From a virus, in IMG/VR virus record IMGVR_UViG_3300020186_000187, positions 1 through 29,044 of that record: 29,044 bases of DNA; one strand, given 5' to 3'. The notes under the pieces were generated by a model that worked only from the letters and a program-made list of their open reading frames with translations, had not been told where the DNA came from and did no database searches. The first letter of the stretch is position 1. Each line of letters starts with the position of its first letter. Position numbers and translations under genes: made by a program. Shown here piece by piece: positions 16,304-25,313 of this stretch.

Positions 16304-18154
16304 ATGCGTTTCAGCACCAACAGGCACCCCAACTACGAATCTGGCTTCGACCAGTATTCGCGCGGATTCGACGCGCTCGCGGAAGCGGGCGACAAGATCG
16401 AGGAGCGGCGCAGGTCGCGTCACGACGAGAAGCAGGGCGACGAGAAGCACGGCAAGAATCTCGAAATGATGGCTCTGCGGATCGCGGACCTCGAAGACGA
16501 GCTGAAGAACCGGCCGGCTGATCGTGCGCGCATTATCGAGAAGGACAAAGCAGATATTGTCGATCGCGACCTTCGCCGCCAGGCCGACAAAGACGATCGC
16601 GACATTCGCAATCGGGCAATCGACCTCGCGGCGGCGGCGGCGAACCGCAAGACTGCGGACGACGACCGCGCGCGTGCGGCTCGCGCTGCGGCGATTGGGG
16701 CTCTCGGCGGTGGAGGTGGCTTGGTCGCCGACGCGCCTCCAGCTTCTCCGTCGAATGCGGGGATGCAAGGTCCGGTGTTGCCGGGCCAACCTGCTCCGTG
16801 GGACGACAACCCGGATGTGGGCGACCACATGTCCGACACGGATCGGATGTTCGGCGCGATCGCGCCGTTCGCGGCGGACATGGACGAGGACACGTTCCAG
16901 ACGCTCGTCGCGCCGCTGATGAAGGCTCGCTCGAACGGCCTTCTCAGGATCCGCCGACAACAAATGTCGTCGAATCTCGCGAAGGCCGTTGAGGCTGGAT
17001 ACCTCGACGACGCCGGCGCGGCGGATGGGGCAGCACTTCTGGAGTCTGGCGACGCCGTGGCTATCGACAAGTTCGACAAGTCCCTGATGGCGCTGAAGGA
17101 CGCGCACGAGGAGAAGATGACCGACGACATGCTGAAGCAGTCGTCGGTTGGGCGCGTGGAGGGGCTCCTGGCGAGCCTGCCCGCGATTGGCGTGAACCTG
17201 GACCGTTCAAAGCGAGCGCAGATCGAGGCGATGCGCGTCAAGCTCGCGAGCCCGTTCACGTCAGCGGACGATGCAGACCGGCTGGAGGACAAGATCCGCG
17301 ACTTGGTTTTCAAAGACGCCGCGGGCGGGTCCGGTGGCGGGAAGGCTTGGCACGAGCATCCTGCGGTGCTGAAGAAGCTGGAGTTCGGCACGCCGGAGGA
17401 GGCTGCGGCGCTTGCTCGGCAGCTCGGGCTTGAAGGCGTGCCGAACGAAGCGGCCCCGCAGGGCGGTGCTCCGGCTAGCGAGCCGCTCGATCCAGAGGAC
17501 GTGAAATCCGTTGTGGGCCTGCGCGCGGAACTCGAAGACCAGCTCGGCCGTGAGCCCTCGGACGAGGAAGTGGCGGACGAGATCATGCGTCAGTTGGGCG
17601 GATCTGGCTCGCAGCCCGTGTCCGCCGATGCGCCGTCGGCCGCGGACGTCGAGAAGGCGCGCGCAACCCTGCGCGACAAGTACGGCATGGAGCCCACGCC
17701 TGAAGAGGTCAACGCGAAGGTCGTTTCGGACAACCGCGCCAAGGAAAAGCGTCAGCCCTGGAAGCATTACCCTGGCCGAACAACGGGAATCGAGGTGGGC
17801 GATCGCACGCGCGAGTTCCTGAAGAGCGTCATCGGGAAGATGCCTAAAACGCAGGCCGAGAAGGACGCGGGGCTTGCTCATTTCGAGAAGCTGCTCGACG
17901 AGACGGAATCGCCGGGGTATCGCGAGAAGCTCCAGGTCGCGCGCTATGCGCTCACGCAGATCAAGGTGTCGGGCGCGCAAGATGAGTTCGTGAAGAACGA
18001 GCCCGGCAAGTTCAGCGAGGAGGACGCGCGAAAGCAGCACCGTGCTGACGACCGGCTCGTCTTCAAGAAGAACCCGCGCGGCGGATACGACCTCGTGGGG
18101 AAGAACGACCTGCTGCGTCACTCCGACCCGAAGGGCTCCCAGATCAACCAATGA
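16304..18154 (+). CDS. Internal virion protein 2-like, coiled coil
   Basis: This is a 616-aa protein. AGGA (16291-16294) is 9 nt before the ATG. Residues 25-130 form a very charged Arg/Asp/Glu/Lys coiled coil, then an Ala/Gly/Pro linker (130-165). A helical body follows with many short charged helices. Two copies of a sigma-factor-like phrase occur: LGREPSDEEVADEI (about residues 411-425) and YGMEPTPEEVNAKV (about 456-470). The role is inferred from context (T7 gp15-like position): it would be ejected with DNA or coat the portal interior. The stop overlaps the giant gene (ATGA). Confidence 0.6.
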   Translation: MRFSTNRHPNYESGFDQYSRGFDALAEAGDKIEERRRSRHDEKQGDEKHGKNLEMMALRIADLEDELKNRPADRARIIEKDKADIVDRDLRRQADKDDRDIRNRAIDLAAAAANRKTADDDRARAARAAAIGALGGGGGLVADAPPASPSNAGMQGPVLPGQPAPWDDNPDVGDHMSDTDRMFGAIAPFAADMDEDTFQTLVAPLMKARSNGLLRIRRQQMSSNLAKAVEAGYLDDAGAADGAALLESGDAVAIDKFDKSLMALKDAHEEKMTDDMLKQSSVGRVEGLLASLPAIGVNLDRSKRAQIEAMRVKLASPFTSADDADRLEDKIRDLVFKDAAGGSGGGKAWHEHPAVLKKLEFGTPEEAAALARQLGLEGVPNEAAPQGGAPASEPLDPEDVKSVVGLRAELEDQLGREPSDEEVADEIMRQLGGSGSQPVSADAPSAADVEKARATLRDKYGMEPTPEEVNAKVVSDNRAKEKRQPWKHYPGRTTGIEVGDRTREFLKSVIGKMPKTQAEKDAGLAHFEKLLDETESPGYREKLQVARYALTQIKVSGAQDEFVKNEPGKFSEEDARKQHRADDRLVFKKNPRGGYDLVGKNDLLRHSDPKGSQINQ

Positions 18155-21100
18155 CGCAGGGGATCACGCGAGAGGATGCGCTGGCGTTGGCGCGCGCGTC
18201 GCGGGGCACGGGCGAGCAAGCGCCCGACCCTGCGCGTGCGCGCGCGCTTGCCTTGGCGCGGGCTGCGCGCGAGTACCCCGAGCCCGGCTTTGGCGACTAC
18301 CTCGCGGAGTTCGGGGCGAGCGCCGTCGAGTCGGTCGCGGGCACTCTGCGGGGCTTTGGCTCGATCGCGGACGCGATGCGTCGGAACGTCCCCGGCATAG
18401 ACGCGCTGGACGTTCAGATCGGGGAAGGCGAGGAGAGCGTGTTCAGCACCGCCGGCGAGGCGGTGGGCGAGCTTGCGCCGGAGACGCACCCCGGCGCGCA
18501 ATACACGTTCCCCGGTCAGGTGGCTGGCGTGGCCGGCGGCGTCGGGGGCTTCCTCGCACAGGCGGCGCTGATCCCTGGCGGCGCTGTGGCGAAGACGCTG
18601 GGCGCGGGCGTGGGCATGTCGGCCAGCTCGTTCGAGCAGGGGCAGCAGCGGGCGCTTGCGGAGGGCGCGTCTCAGGACGACGCGGACATCGCGGGGCTCG
18701 CGACGATGCCTGCGGGCGCGATCCAGGCGCTTCCGATCGGCAGGGCTGCGGCGCGGATCGTAGGCCCGCTGGCGAACGCGGTATCCAAGAGCATCCTGGG
18801 CGGCGCGGCTGCGAACGCGGCCGAGTTCGTGGGCGTGAACGCGGTTGGCAAGGGCTGGTCGGAGTACGTCGCGCAGGAGATCCGGGACGAAGCCGAGGCG
18901 AAAGAGGTCTGGGACGCGGCGTTCTCGGGCACGCTACCGGAGGTCGTCGTCGGATTCATGCTGGGCGGGGCGGCGACGTGGCGAGCGAACAAGCGCGGCG
19001 CGCGTCTCTCGGAGCAAGCCCTGGCCGAAGTGGAGGCTGCGGGGGTCGAGGTTGCGAGGAATCTGGCTGCGAGGCGGGACGCTGCGGGCGACGCTGCGGA
19101 TGGCGCTGCGGATGGTGGGGACGAGTTCGTGGCTCGTCCGCCGCCCGGCTCCGATCCTGACAGATCTGGCGATGGCGACCCGGACGCGCCGGATGCGCTC
19201 GGGCCGATCGAGCTAGGCCCGGACGGCCCGGACGGTGCAGGCGGTGCCCAGATGACGCGCATCGAGGCGCCCGACGACGCGACCGCAGCGGTCGTCGAGC
19301 GGTTCTCGAGGTCGATCAAGTGGAAGACGCCGCTGGAGATCCACGAGGCACCGGTGCGCCTGCGCGAGCGAGCCGCGCGAGTCGGCATGAAGCTCGTCGG
19401 GGTCAAGGGCGAGGAGCCGCTCCCCGGCGAGGGGTACTACGACCGCGAGACCGGGACGGCGATTATCGACCTCGGTGGCGAGGGCGGTCCGAAGCGGATG
19501 GAGGATGTGCTGCGGCACGAGATCAACCACCACGCCGAGAAGACGCGGCCCGAGCTGGCGAAGGCGTGGGCCGACGCGCTGGACGAGATCGCGCCCGGCT
19601 GGACGGAGCACGCAGCCAAGGCGCGCTCGAAGGCGCAGAAGCTCGCCAAGCTCCCCGGCTTGTCGAAGGAGGGCGCGGAAGAGGAAGGGCGCTCCGAGGC
19701 GGCGGAGGGGCTAGGAACGATCCTGGACGTGCTGGACGCCCAACCGGACCTCGTGGCCCAGGTCGCGGCGCACAAGCCAGGGATGCTTCGCACGCTCGCT
19801 GACTTCCTGATCGACTTCGCGAACAAGATCCGGGGGTCGAAGGACAAGTCCATCAGCGCCAAGGTGCGCGAGCTTCAGGCGGTGCTCGAGCTTCACGGGT
19901 CCGACATCGAGAAGTCCGTCGGCGCGGAGGGCGCGTCGCGGCTTGCGCTCAAGCTCCGCGATCTCCACGCGGCGCTGGCTGTCGAGGAGTCGGTCGAGCA
20001 GCCGCGCGCGAACAAGAAGGCCAACGAGTTCCTGGCGCCGATAGAGAGCGCCGAGGTGCAGGGGCCGCAACCGAAGGCGACGAAGCGCGCCGGGCTCCGC
20101 GCGGGAATGCCGGCGCACGACATCGTGGGCGCGCTGTCCGACATCAGCCGGAGGATTGAGGACGCGCTGCTGGCGGGCGAGTCGCTGGACGCGCCGCGCC
20201 TCCGCGAGCTGCGAAAAGACCGCACGACGGCCGAGGGGCTGCTCTACGAGGCCGACCCGACGCACGCCGCTCTATCGCGTGAGGATCCGGTCGCGATCTG
20301 GAAGCGCATCGTCGCCGAGGACGAGACGGCGACGACCGAGAGGCGGAAGCAGGCCGAGAAGCGCGGGGTCGCTATCGGCCGCGCGCACGAGGCTTTCGAG
20401 GCGGACGTGAAGCGCAACACCGACAAGCGGCAGCGCGAAAAGATGGGGCAGGAGGTCGCGTACGAGCGCGCCTTCCAGAAGATGCTCGCGGAGGAGGAGC
20501 AGGCTGCCACGAAGCGCGCCGACGACGAGCGCGCCGACGACGCTAAGGCGCGCAAGGGCGAGCTGAAGGCGCTGCGTGATGACATCCGCTCGCGCGTCAA
20601 GCCGGAACCGAAGGCCAAGAAGGCGACGAAGGCCAAGGCCCAGGTGGCTGCGGACACGAAGAGGCAGGACGTCCTCGCGGCGCACTATGCGCGGATCGCC
20701 GAGCGGAAAGCGGAGGAGGCCGCGAATCCCAGAGAGCCCGAGCCCGTCGCGCCCGAGCCCGAGAAGAAAAAGCTGCCCGTTCGGTGGAAGCGCGAGAAGC
20801 TCGACGACCCGCGACTGAAGGACGAGGTGGTTCGCGATGAGCTGGGCGCGATGATCCACGGTGCCAAATGGATGATTGTAGGCGGCACGAAGGATATGCC
20901 GGGTGGGAATCGCGACTCGGACAAGCACTACATCAGACACAAGTGGACCGCCGAACAGGATTGGGTGCGGATGCGCGCCAACGCTGGATTCAAGTTCAAC
21001 CTGGAGGAGACGAAGCGGATCATCAAAGATGCGCTCGCCGACCGCGTGCTCACCGCGAATGAGCGCCTGTACGCCACCTGGCTGATCGACACGGCGCACG

Positions 21101-24100
21101 AGAGCGCGTTTCGTGGCGCGGACACGCCGGAAGACATGGCGAGGGCGCGCGAGTTCTACCTCGATGAGAAGATCAGGCGGGGAGAGCGCCCGATCGGGGA
21201 GAACGAGTCGCTGCCCGATGCGGGGGCGCAGGAGGACGTGCCGTTCGCGCTCCCAATCAAGACCCGCGAGGCGGCGGCGCACCAAGCGGAGCTAGAAGCG
21301 CCGCAAGGGCGGCTGGGACGGCTGGGACGGCTGGGACGGCAAGGGCGGCTGGAGCGGTTCCTGGAGCCCATTCGCGCCGGCGCCGAGCGCAACGCCGTGC
21401 GCCGGCTGATCTGGGCCGAAGGGAACAGCGACCAAGCATTCCCGGTGTCCGTGGAAGGAGCAAAGACGAACCTGGTGGTATATGGCTTCCCCCTCCGCCC
21501 ACCGGGGCTTCTTTCGGAAAGAATGGTTCGGTTGCAGTCCCTGGCCCGGCTCTTCATCGAGCAGGAGCTCAACTTGGACACAGAAACGAAGCAACGGGAA
21601 TGGGACTCGCTGGAGCCTTTCGAGTTCCAGCCGAGCGCGCGCAGGGACGCCTACGAGGCGGAGCTCCGCGAGCGGAACGGCTGGATGGAGACCTTCCAGG
21701 GGGCGCTTCGCGACGGGGAGACCGACGCAGCAGCGGCACGTCTCGCCGCGGCGGCGCACCCGGAGGCGCTGAAGCCGTCGAGGTTCCTGGCCGGGTTCGA
21801 CGATCCCGCGTTCGATGGGCCGGCGTTCGCGTTGCCCCTGCGGCGCAGGGAGCAAACAGACACTCCCGAGTTCAAGGCGTGGTTCAAGGGCTCGAAGGTA
21901 GCGGACGAGCATGGGAATCCACTGGTGATGTATCACGGGACGGGGAGTGCCTCGTTCAACGAGTTTGACTCAACCAAGAGTGAGAGATTCGGGTGGGGGT
22001 TGGGTTTCCATTTCGCATCTAACCCTGACCAAGCGAGCAGTTACGCTGGTCAATGGGACGGTCTCAAGGATAGTAGTGTCCGCGTTATCCCCGCCTACCT
22101 GAACATCAAAAATCCGCTAGACGGGGAAGAGTATCACCGTATTCAAGAAGAGGTTGGGGAATCCATGCCCGTTGGGGTCCCCCGCCATCCAAGGATAGTC
22201 GCGGTACGGACGCGGGATCGGCTGATGTCAGAGGGATACGACGGGGTTCGTTATTGGCAAAACGATCAATGGCTTTGGACGGCCTTCTCCAGTAACCAGA
22301 TCAAGTCCGCGACCGGCAACGTCGGCGCGTTCGGTCAACGTGCGCCTACGGCGCAAGAGGCGTCCCAACTCGGCATGACCGAGGAGCGGGCGCTTGCAGC
22401 GCAGGGACGAGGGGACATTCGGTTCGCGTTGCCCGGCGGCAAGGGCCGCGACGGGTCAGGTCTGCGCGAGTTCCTGGCCCGCTACGAGGGCGGCGACCCG
22501 CACTACGCCGTCACGTCGAAGGGCAAGCTCACGATCGCGGCACGCGAGGCTTCCGAGCAGTTCTGGGAGAAGGAGACGATCTCGAAGACCCAGACCGCGC
22601 GCGGCGCTCGCGAGATGCTCGCCACGAAGGCGGGCAAGACCGAGGTCGATGCGGCGATTCGGGGTCAGCACCCTGGCGACTGGCGCGAGCAGAGCACGCT
22701 CACCGTCGCGGCGGAGATGCGCGTGAACAACCTTCTGCGCGCCGCAGCGCAGGGCACGACCAACGCGCGCGCGGCCATCGGGCTCGCCGTGGACTACTTC
22801 ATGCTTCGCAGCGAGCAGGGGCGCGCTCTATCGGCCGTTCAGCGCCCGCGCACGCCGCGCGAGTCGTTCTGGCAGGAGATGAGCGAGCCGACGCCCGACA
22901 ACGCCAAGGCGCTCAAGAAGCTCCAGAACCAGCTCAGAGTCACGAGCACGCCCGAGGCGAAGGCGAAGATTCGTGAGCGCATCGAAGAGATCAAGGCCGA
23001 CGAGGCGCGGCTGTTCGACAAGGGGATGCTCGCGCTCAGGAAGGCAGGCATCGACCCCGAGACGATGGCCGACACGCCCGCGCAGGCGGCGCACGCGTTC
23101 CGCGTCGCGAACATCGCGAAGAGCAAGGGGTTCTGGGACTGGCTGCTCGAGCTGCGCGCGTCGGGCCTCGTGTCGTCGCCGGCCACGACGGTCGGCGCGC
23201 TGGGCGGCAACGTGCTCAACGTCGGCTGGAACACGGTGCTGGCTCGCATTGCGGAGCTTCCTGTCCCCGGCGGAGCGACGGCGGGCGAGATCCGCGCGAT
23301 CACCGCGGCGCTCCCCGGCGCGTGGAACAAGGGCCTGCGCGCGTTCTGGAACGTGGTGACGACCGACGCACCGACGTACGAGGCGCAGCTCAAGCAGCTC
23401 GGGCTCATCGACCAGGCGCAGAACTTCGAGAACGCCAAGCTCGCTTCGATCCCCGGCATTCCCGGCCGGCTCGTGCGCGGCATCGGCCTCACGCCCATGA
23501 CTGCGGTGGACGAGTTTGCGCGCGCGATGGGCTCGGAGCTGGAAGCCGTCGCCATCGCGCATCGTCGATCCGGCGGAGATCCGGCGCAGATGCGCCGCCT
23601 GCTCGGATCCACCGAGGTCTGGTCGGAGGCCGTAAAGAATACGCGCCGCAACATCTTCCAGGAGACCGACGAGAACGCGCTCGTCACGACGGGCTTCAAG
23701 GTGCGTGAGGCACTCGACCATCTCGGCGGGAACACGGTGCCTGTCGGGCACCTCATCTTCCCGTTCGTGCGGACCGGCGTGAACGGCGTGCTCGAGGCCC
23801 TCCGCAAGCTCCCCGGCCCCGCGCAGATCGTCGCGGCGAAGCACATCATCAAGGGCGAGTGGAAGGGCGATCCCGAGCTGCGCGCGCGTGACGTGTCGGC
23901 GCAGATCCTCTCCGTCGTCGTCGGCACGACGCTCTGGCAGCTCGCCAACATGGAGGACGAGAAGGGCCGTCCGTACATCACCGGCAGTCAGCCGGGAACG
24001 CGCGCGCAGAAGTCAGACGCGTGGAAGACCGCGCCGCCAATGAGCTACCGGGTCGGGGATCAATGGCGCAGCTATCGCAAGTGGATGCCGTTCGCGCTGA

Positions 24101-24831
24101 TGACCGCGGCGGTCCTCGACGCGGCGCAGGACGGCGTTGACCCGATGAGCGTGGTGCTGTCGCTTGGCGCGCAGGCTGTTGACGCGACGTACCTCTCGAC
24201 GCTCTCTTCGCTGCTCGATGCCGTGCAGAGCGAGGCCCCCACGAGCGACAAGATCGCCCAGGTGGGCGACGACTTCGCGCGCTCGTTCATCCCGAACCTC
24301 GTGCGCTCGGGCCTCGCCGCGAAGAAGGACGAGGTTACGATCGACCCGCTGCGCGCCAAGGGCGGCAAGGAACTCGGTTGGACCGACCGCGCGCGCGCAT
24401 ACACGGGCACCCTGGAGTCCGAGCAGCAGTACGACAACTGGGGCCGTCCGATGGAGAAGGGCGGCAATGTCATGGAGCGGTGGCTCTCGCCTTCGCCCCC
24501 GAACCGCCGGATCGCGTGGCACGCGGCAGATCAGACGATCGCCGCGTGGAACGACAACCTGCCCGAGGGCGAGAGCCCGTGGGTCCCGTCGAAGGCTCAA
24601 TACTGGTACACCGTGCGCGGCGTCACGAAGTACATGAGCCCGAAGCAGAGCAGCGCGTTCCAGCGGCGCGCCGGCGAACTCGCGGCGGGCATGTTGGACG
24701 AGTCCACGCTCGACCCGAAGAACCCCACACGCGCGCAGATCGACCGGATCAAGAAGGCGCTGTCGCGTGCGCGGAGCCGCGCGAGGCGCGAAGTCCTCAA
24801 CGAAATCCCAGACGAAGAAGAAGACGGATGA
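18151..24831 (+). CDS. Giant polyvalent-type ejection protein (zincin and ART)
   Basis: This is a 2226-aa protein, probably packaged and injected, like T7 gp16 in position but with a different domain set. Residues 1-290 are Gly/Ala-rich with hydrophobic stretches at about 122-160, possibly membrane-interacting. Residues 380-500 form a zincin-like peptidase with H456-E457-x2-H460-H461. Residues 500-900 are charged helices. FALP motifs sit at F1032, F1226 and F1425. An RLG tandem repeat lies at 1054-1070. An ADP-ribosyltransferase-like domain at about 1236-1400 has YH1262GT, GFH1287F, Y1298 and NQ1383IKSATGN. From 1435 to 2226 it is helical, with the IFPFVRTGVN and ITGSQPG pattern of large polyvalent-protein-associated domains. 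The domain calls rest on motifs; boundaries are approximate. No transglycosylase motif is seen. Confidence 0.85.
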   Translation: MTQGITREDALALARASRGTGEQAPDPARARALALARAAREYPEPGFGDYLAEFGASAVESVAGTLRGFGSIADAMRRNVPGIDALDVQIGEGEESVFSTAGEAVGELAPETHPGAQYTFPGQVAGVAGGVGGFLAQAALIPGGAVAKTLGAGVGMSASSFEQGQQRALAEGASQDDADIAGLATMPAGAIQALPIGRAAARIVGPLANAVSKSILGGAAANAAEFVGVNAVGKGWSEYVAQEIRDEAEAKEVWDAAFSGTLPEVVVGFMLGGAATWRANKRGARLSEQALAEVEAAGVEVARNLAARRDAAGDAADGAADGGDEFVARPPPGSDPDRSGDGDPDAPDALGPIELGPDGPDGAGGAQMTRIEAPDDATAAVVERFSRSIKWKTPLEIHEAPVRLRERAARVGMKLVGVKGEEPLPGEGYYDRETGTAIIDLGGEGGPKRMEDVLRHEINHHAEKTRPELAKAWADALDEIAPGWTEHAAKARSKAQKLAKLPGLSKEGAEEEGRSEAAEGLGTILDVLDAQPDLVAQVAAHKPGMLRTLADFLIDFANKIRGSKDKSISAKVRELQAVLELHGSDIEKSVGAEGASRLALKLRDLHAALAVEESVEQPRANKKANEFLAPIESAEVQGPQPKATKRAGLRAGMPAHDIVGALSDISRRIEDALLAGESLDAPRLRELRKDRTTAEGLLYEADPTHAALSREDPVAIWKRIVAEDETATTERRKQAEKRGVAIGRAHEAFEADVKRNTDKRQREKMGQEVAYERAFQKMLAEEEQAATKRADDERADDAKARKGELKALRDDIRSRVKPEPKAKKATKAKAQVAADTKRQDVLAAHYARIAERKAEEAANPREPEPVAPEPEKKKLPVRWKREKLDDPRLKDEVVRDELGAMIHGAKWMIVGGTKDMPGGNRDSDKHYIRHKWTAEQDWVRMRANAGFKFNLEETKRIIKDALADRVLTANERLYATWLIDTAHESAFRGADTPEDMARAREFYLDEKIRRGERPIGENESLPDAGAQEDVPFALPIKTREAAAHQAELEAPQGRLGRLGRLGRQGRLERFLEPIRAGAERNAVRRLIWAEGNSDQAFPVSVEGAKTNLVVYGFPLRPPGLLSERMVRLQSLARLFIEQELNLDTETKQREWDSLEPFEFQPSARRDAYEAELRERNGWMETFQGALRDGETDAAAARLAAAAHPEALKPSRFLAGFDDPAFDGPAFALPLRRREQTDTPEFKAWFKGSKVADEHGNPLVMYHGTGSASFNEFDSTKSERFGWGLGFHFASNPDQASSYAGQWDGLKDSSVRVIPAYLNIKNPLDGEEYHRIQEEVGESMPVGVPRHPRIVAVRTRDRLMSEGYDGVRYWQNDQWLWTAFSSNQIKSATGNVGAFGQRAPTAQEASQLGMTEERALAAQGRGDIRFALPGGKGRDGSGLREFLARYEGGDPHYAVTSKGKLTIAAREASEQFWEKETISKTQTARGAREMLATKAGKTEVDAAIRGQHPGDWREQSTLTVAAEMRVNNLLRAAAQGTTNARAAIGLAVDYFMLRSEQGRALSAVQRPRTPRESFWQEMSEPTPDNAKALKKLQNQLRVTSTPEAKAKIRERIEEIKADEARLFDKGMLALRKAGIDPETMADTPAQAAHAFRVANIAKSKGFWDWLLELRASGLVSSPATTVGALGGNVLNVGWNTVLARIAELPVPGGATAGEIRAITAALPGAWNKGLRAFWNVVTTDAPTYEAQLKQLGLIDQAQNFENAKLASIPGIPGRLVRGIGLTPMTAVDEFARAMGSELEAVAIAHRRSGGDPAQMRRLLGSTEVWSEAVKNTRRNIFQETDENALVTTGFKVREALDHLGGNTVPVGHLIFPFVRTGVNGVLEALRKLPGPAQIVAAKHIIKGEWKGDPELRARDVSAQILSVVVGTTLWQLANMEDEKGRPYITGSQPGTRAQKSDAWKTAPPMSYRVGDQWRSYRKWMPFALMTAAVLDAAQDGVDPMSVVLSLGAQAVDATYLSTLSSLLDAVQSEAPTSDKIAQVGDDFARSFIPNLVRSGLAAKKDEVTIDPLRAKGGKELGWTDRARAYTGTLESEQQYDNWGRPMEKGGNVMERWLSPSPPNRRIAWHAADQTIAAWNDNLPEGESPWVPSKAQYWYTVRGVTKYMSPKQSSAFQRRAGELAAGMLDESTLDPKNPTRAQIDRIKKALSRARSRARREVLNEIPDEEEDG
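21311..21355 (+). repeat. 9-bp tandem repeat encoding RLG
   Basis: The unit GGCTGGGAC occurs three times perfectly (21311-21319, 21320-21328, 21329-21337). It is followed by two degenerate units (21338-21346 and 21347-21355). It encodes an Arg-Leu-Gly-rich linker at residues 1054-1070 of the giant protein, just after the first FALP motif. Copy number is likely to vary by slippage. Confidence 0.85.
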
Positions 24832-25313
24832 CCACAAGTGCCCCCCCGGCAAGTCTCGTTATCTCCTGGATCTCCCGACTCCTCCTGTGGCTGATCGTGG
24901 CCGCGCTCGTCGTGTTCGCGGCATCGGGGTGCTCGGTGCTCGGCATCGCCACCGAGGGCTACGTCGAGGACCGCGTAGAGGCGCTGGACGAAGCGCGTGT
25001 CGAGACCGCGGTGGCGATCGTGGAGCCTCTGGAGCCGATCGTGCCTGGAATAACCTCATACGCGCGTGGGCGCGCACGCGGCGTCGAGGTACGCGCACCG
25101 ACGCCATCCGAGGACGGATTCCCGTGGGAGATGATCTTAGGCGTGGTCGCCACAACCATCGGGGTCGGAGTGCCCGCATCCGTCGGAGCGACGAACCACA
25201 TGCGCGACAAGCGGCGACGCCAGCTCAACGAAGCCACCAGCGTCCGCGAGGCGGAAGCGCGGGGCTACTACGCCGACGTTGTGCAGAACCCGAAGAAAGA
25301 GGGCCTGTCGTGA
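24828..25313 (+). CDS. Membrane protein with lipobox-like motif
   Basis: This is a 161-aa protein whose ATG overlaps the giant gene's stop (ATGA). A hydrophobic segment at residues 10-33 ends in AASGC35, a lipobox-like signal with Ala at -3 rather than the usual Leu. A second membrane segment spans about 101-120 and is followed by a basic patch (KRRRQ), which would be cytoplasmic. A charged helix lies between them (44-70). A lipoprotein with a second membrane span is odd, so it may instead be a two-span, holin-like protein. Its location before another membrane protein suggests a lysis or envelope role, but no endolysin is present. Confidence 0.6.
   Translation: MTTSAPPASLVISWISRLLLWLIVAALVVFAASGCSVLGIATEGYVEDRVEALDEARVETAVAIVEPLEPIVPGITSYARGRARGVEVRAPTPSEDGFPWEMILGVVATTIGVGVPASVGATNHMRDKRRRQLNEATSVREAEARGYYADVVQNPKKEGLS

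Noticed and set aside
24378-25313. A 311-aa version of the lipobox-like protein
   Set aside because: The upstream 150 residues are an out-of-frame reading of the giant gene. The ATG at 24828 puts the membrane segment at the N-terminus as expected.
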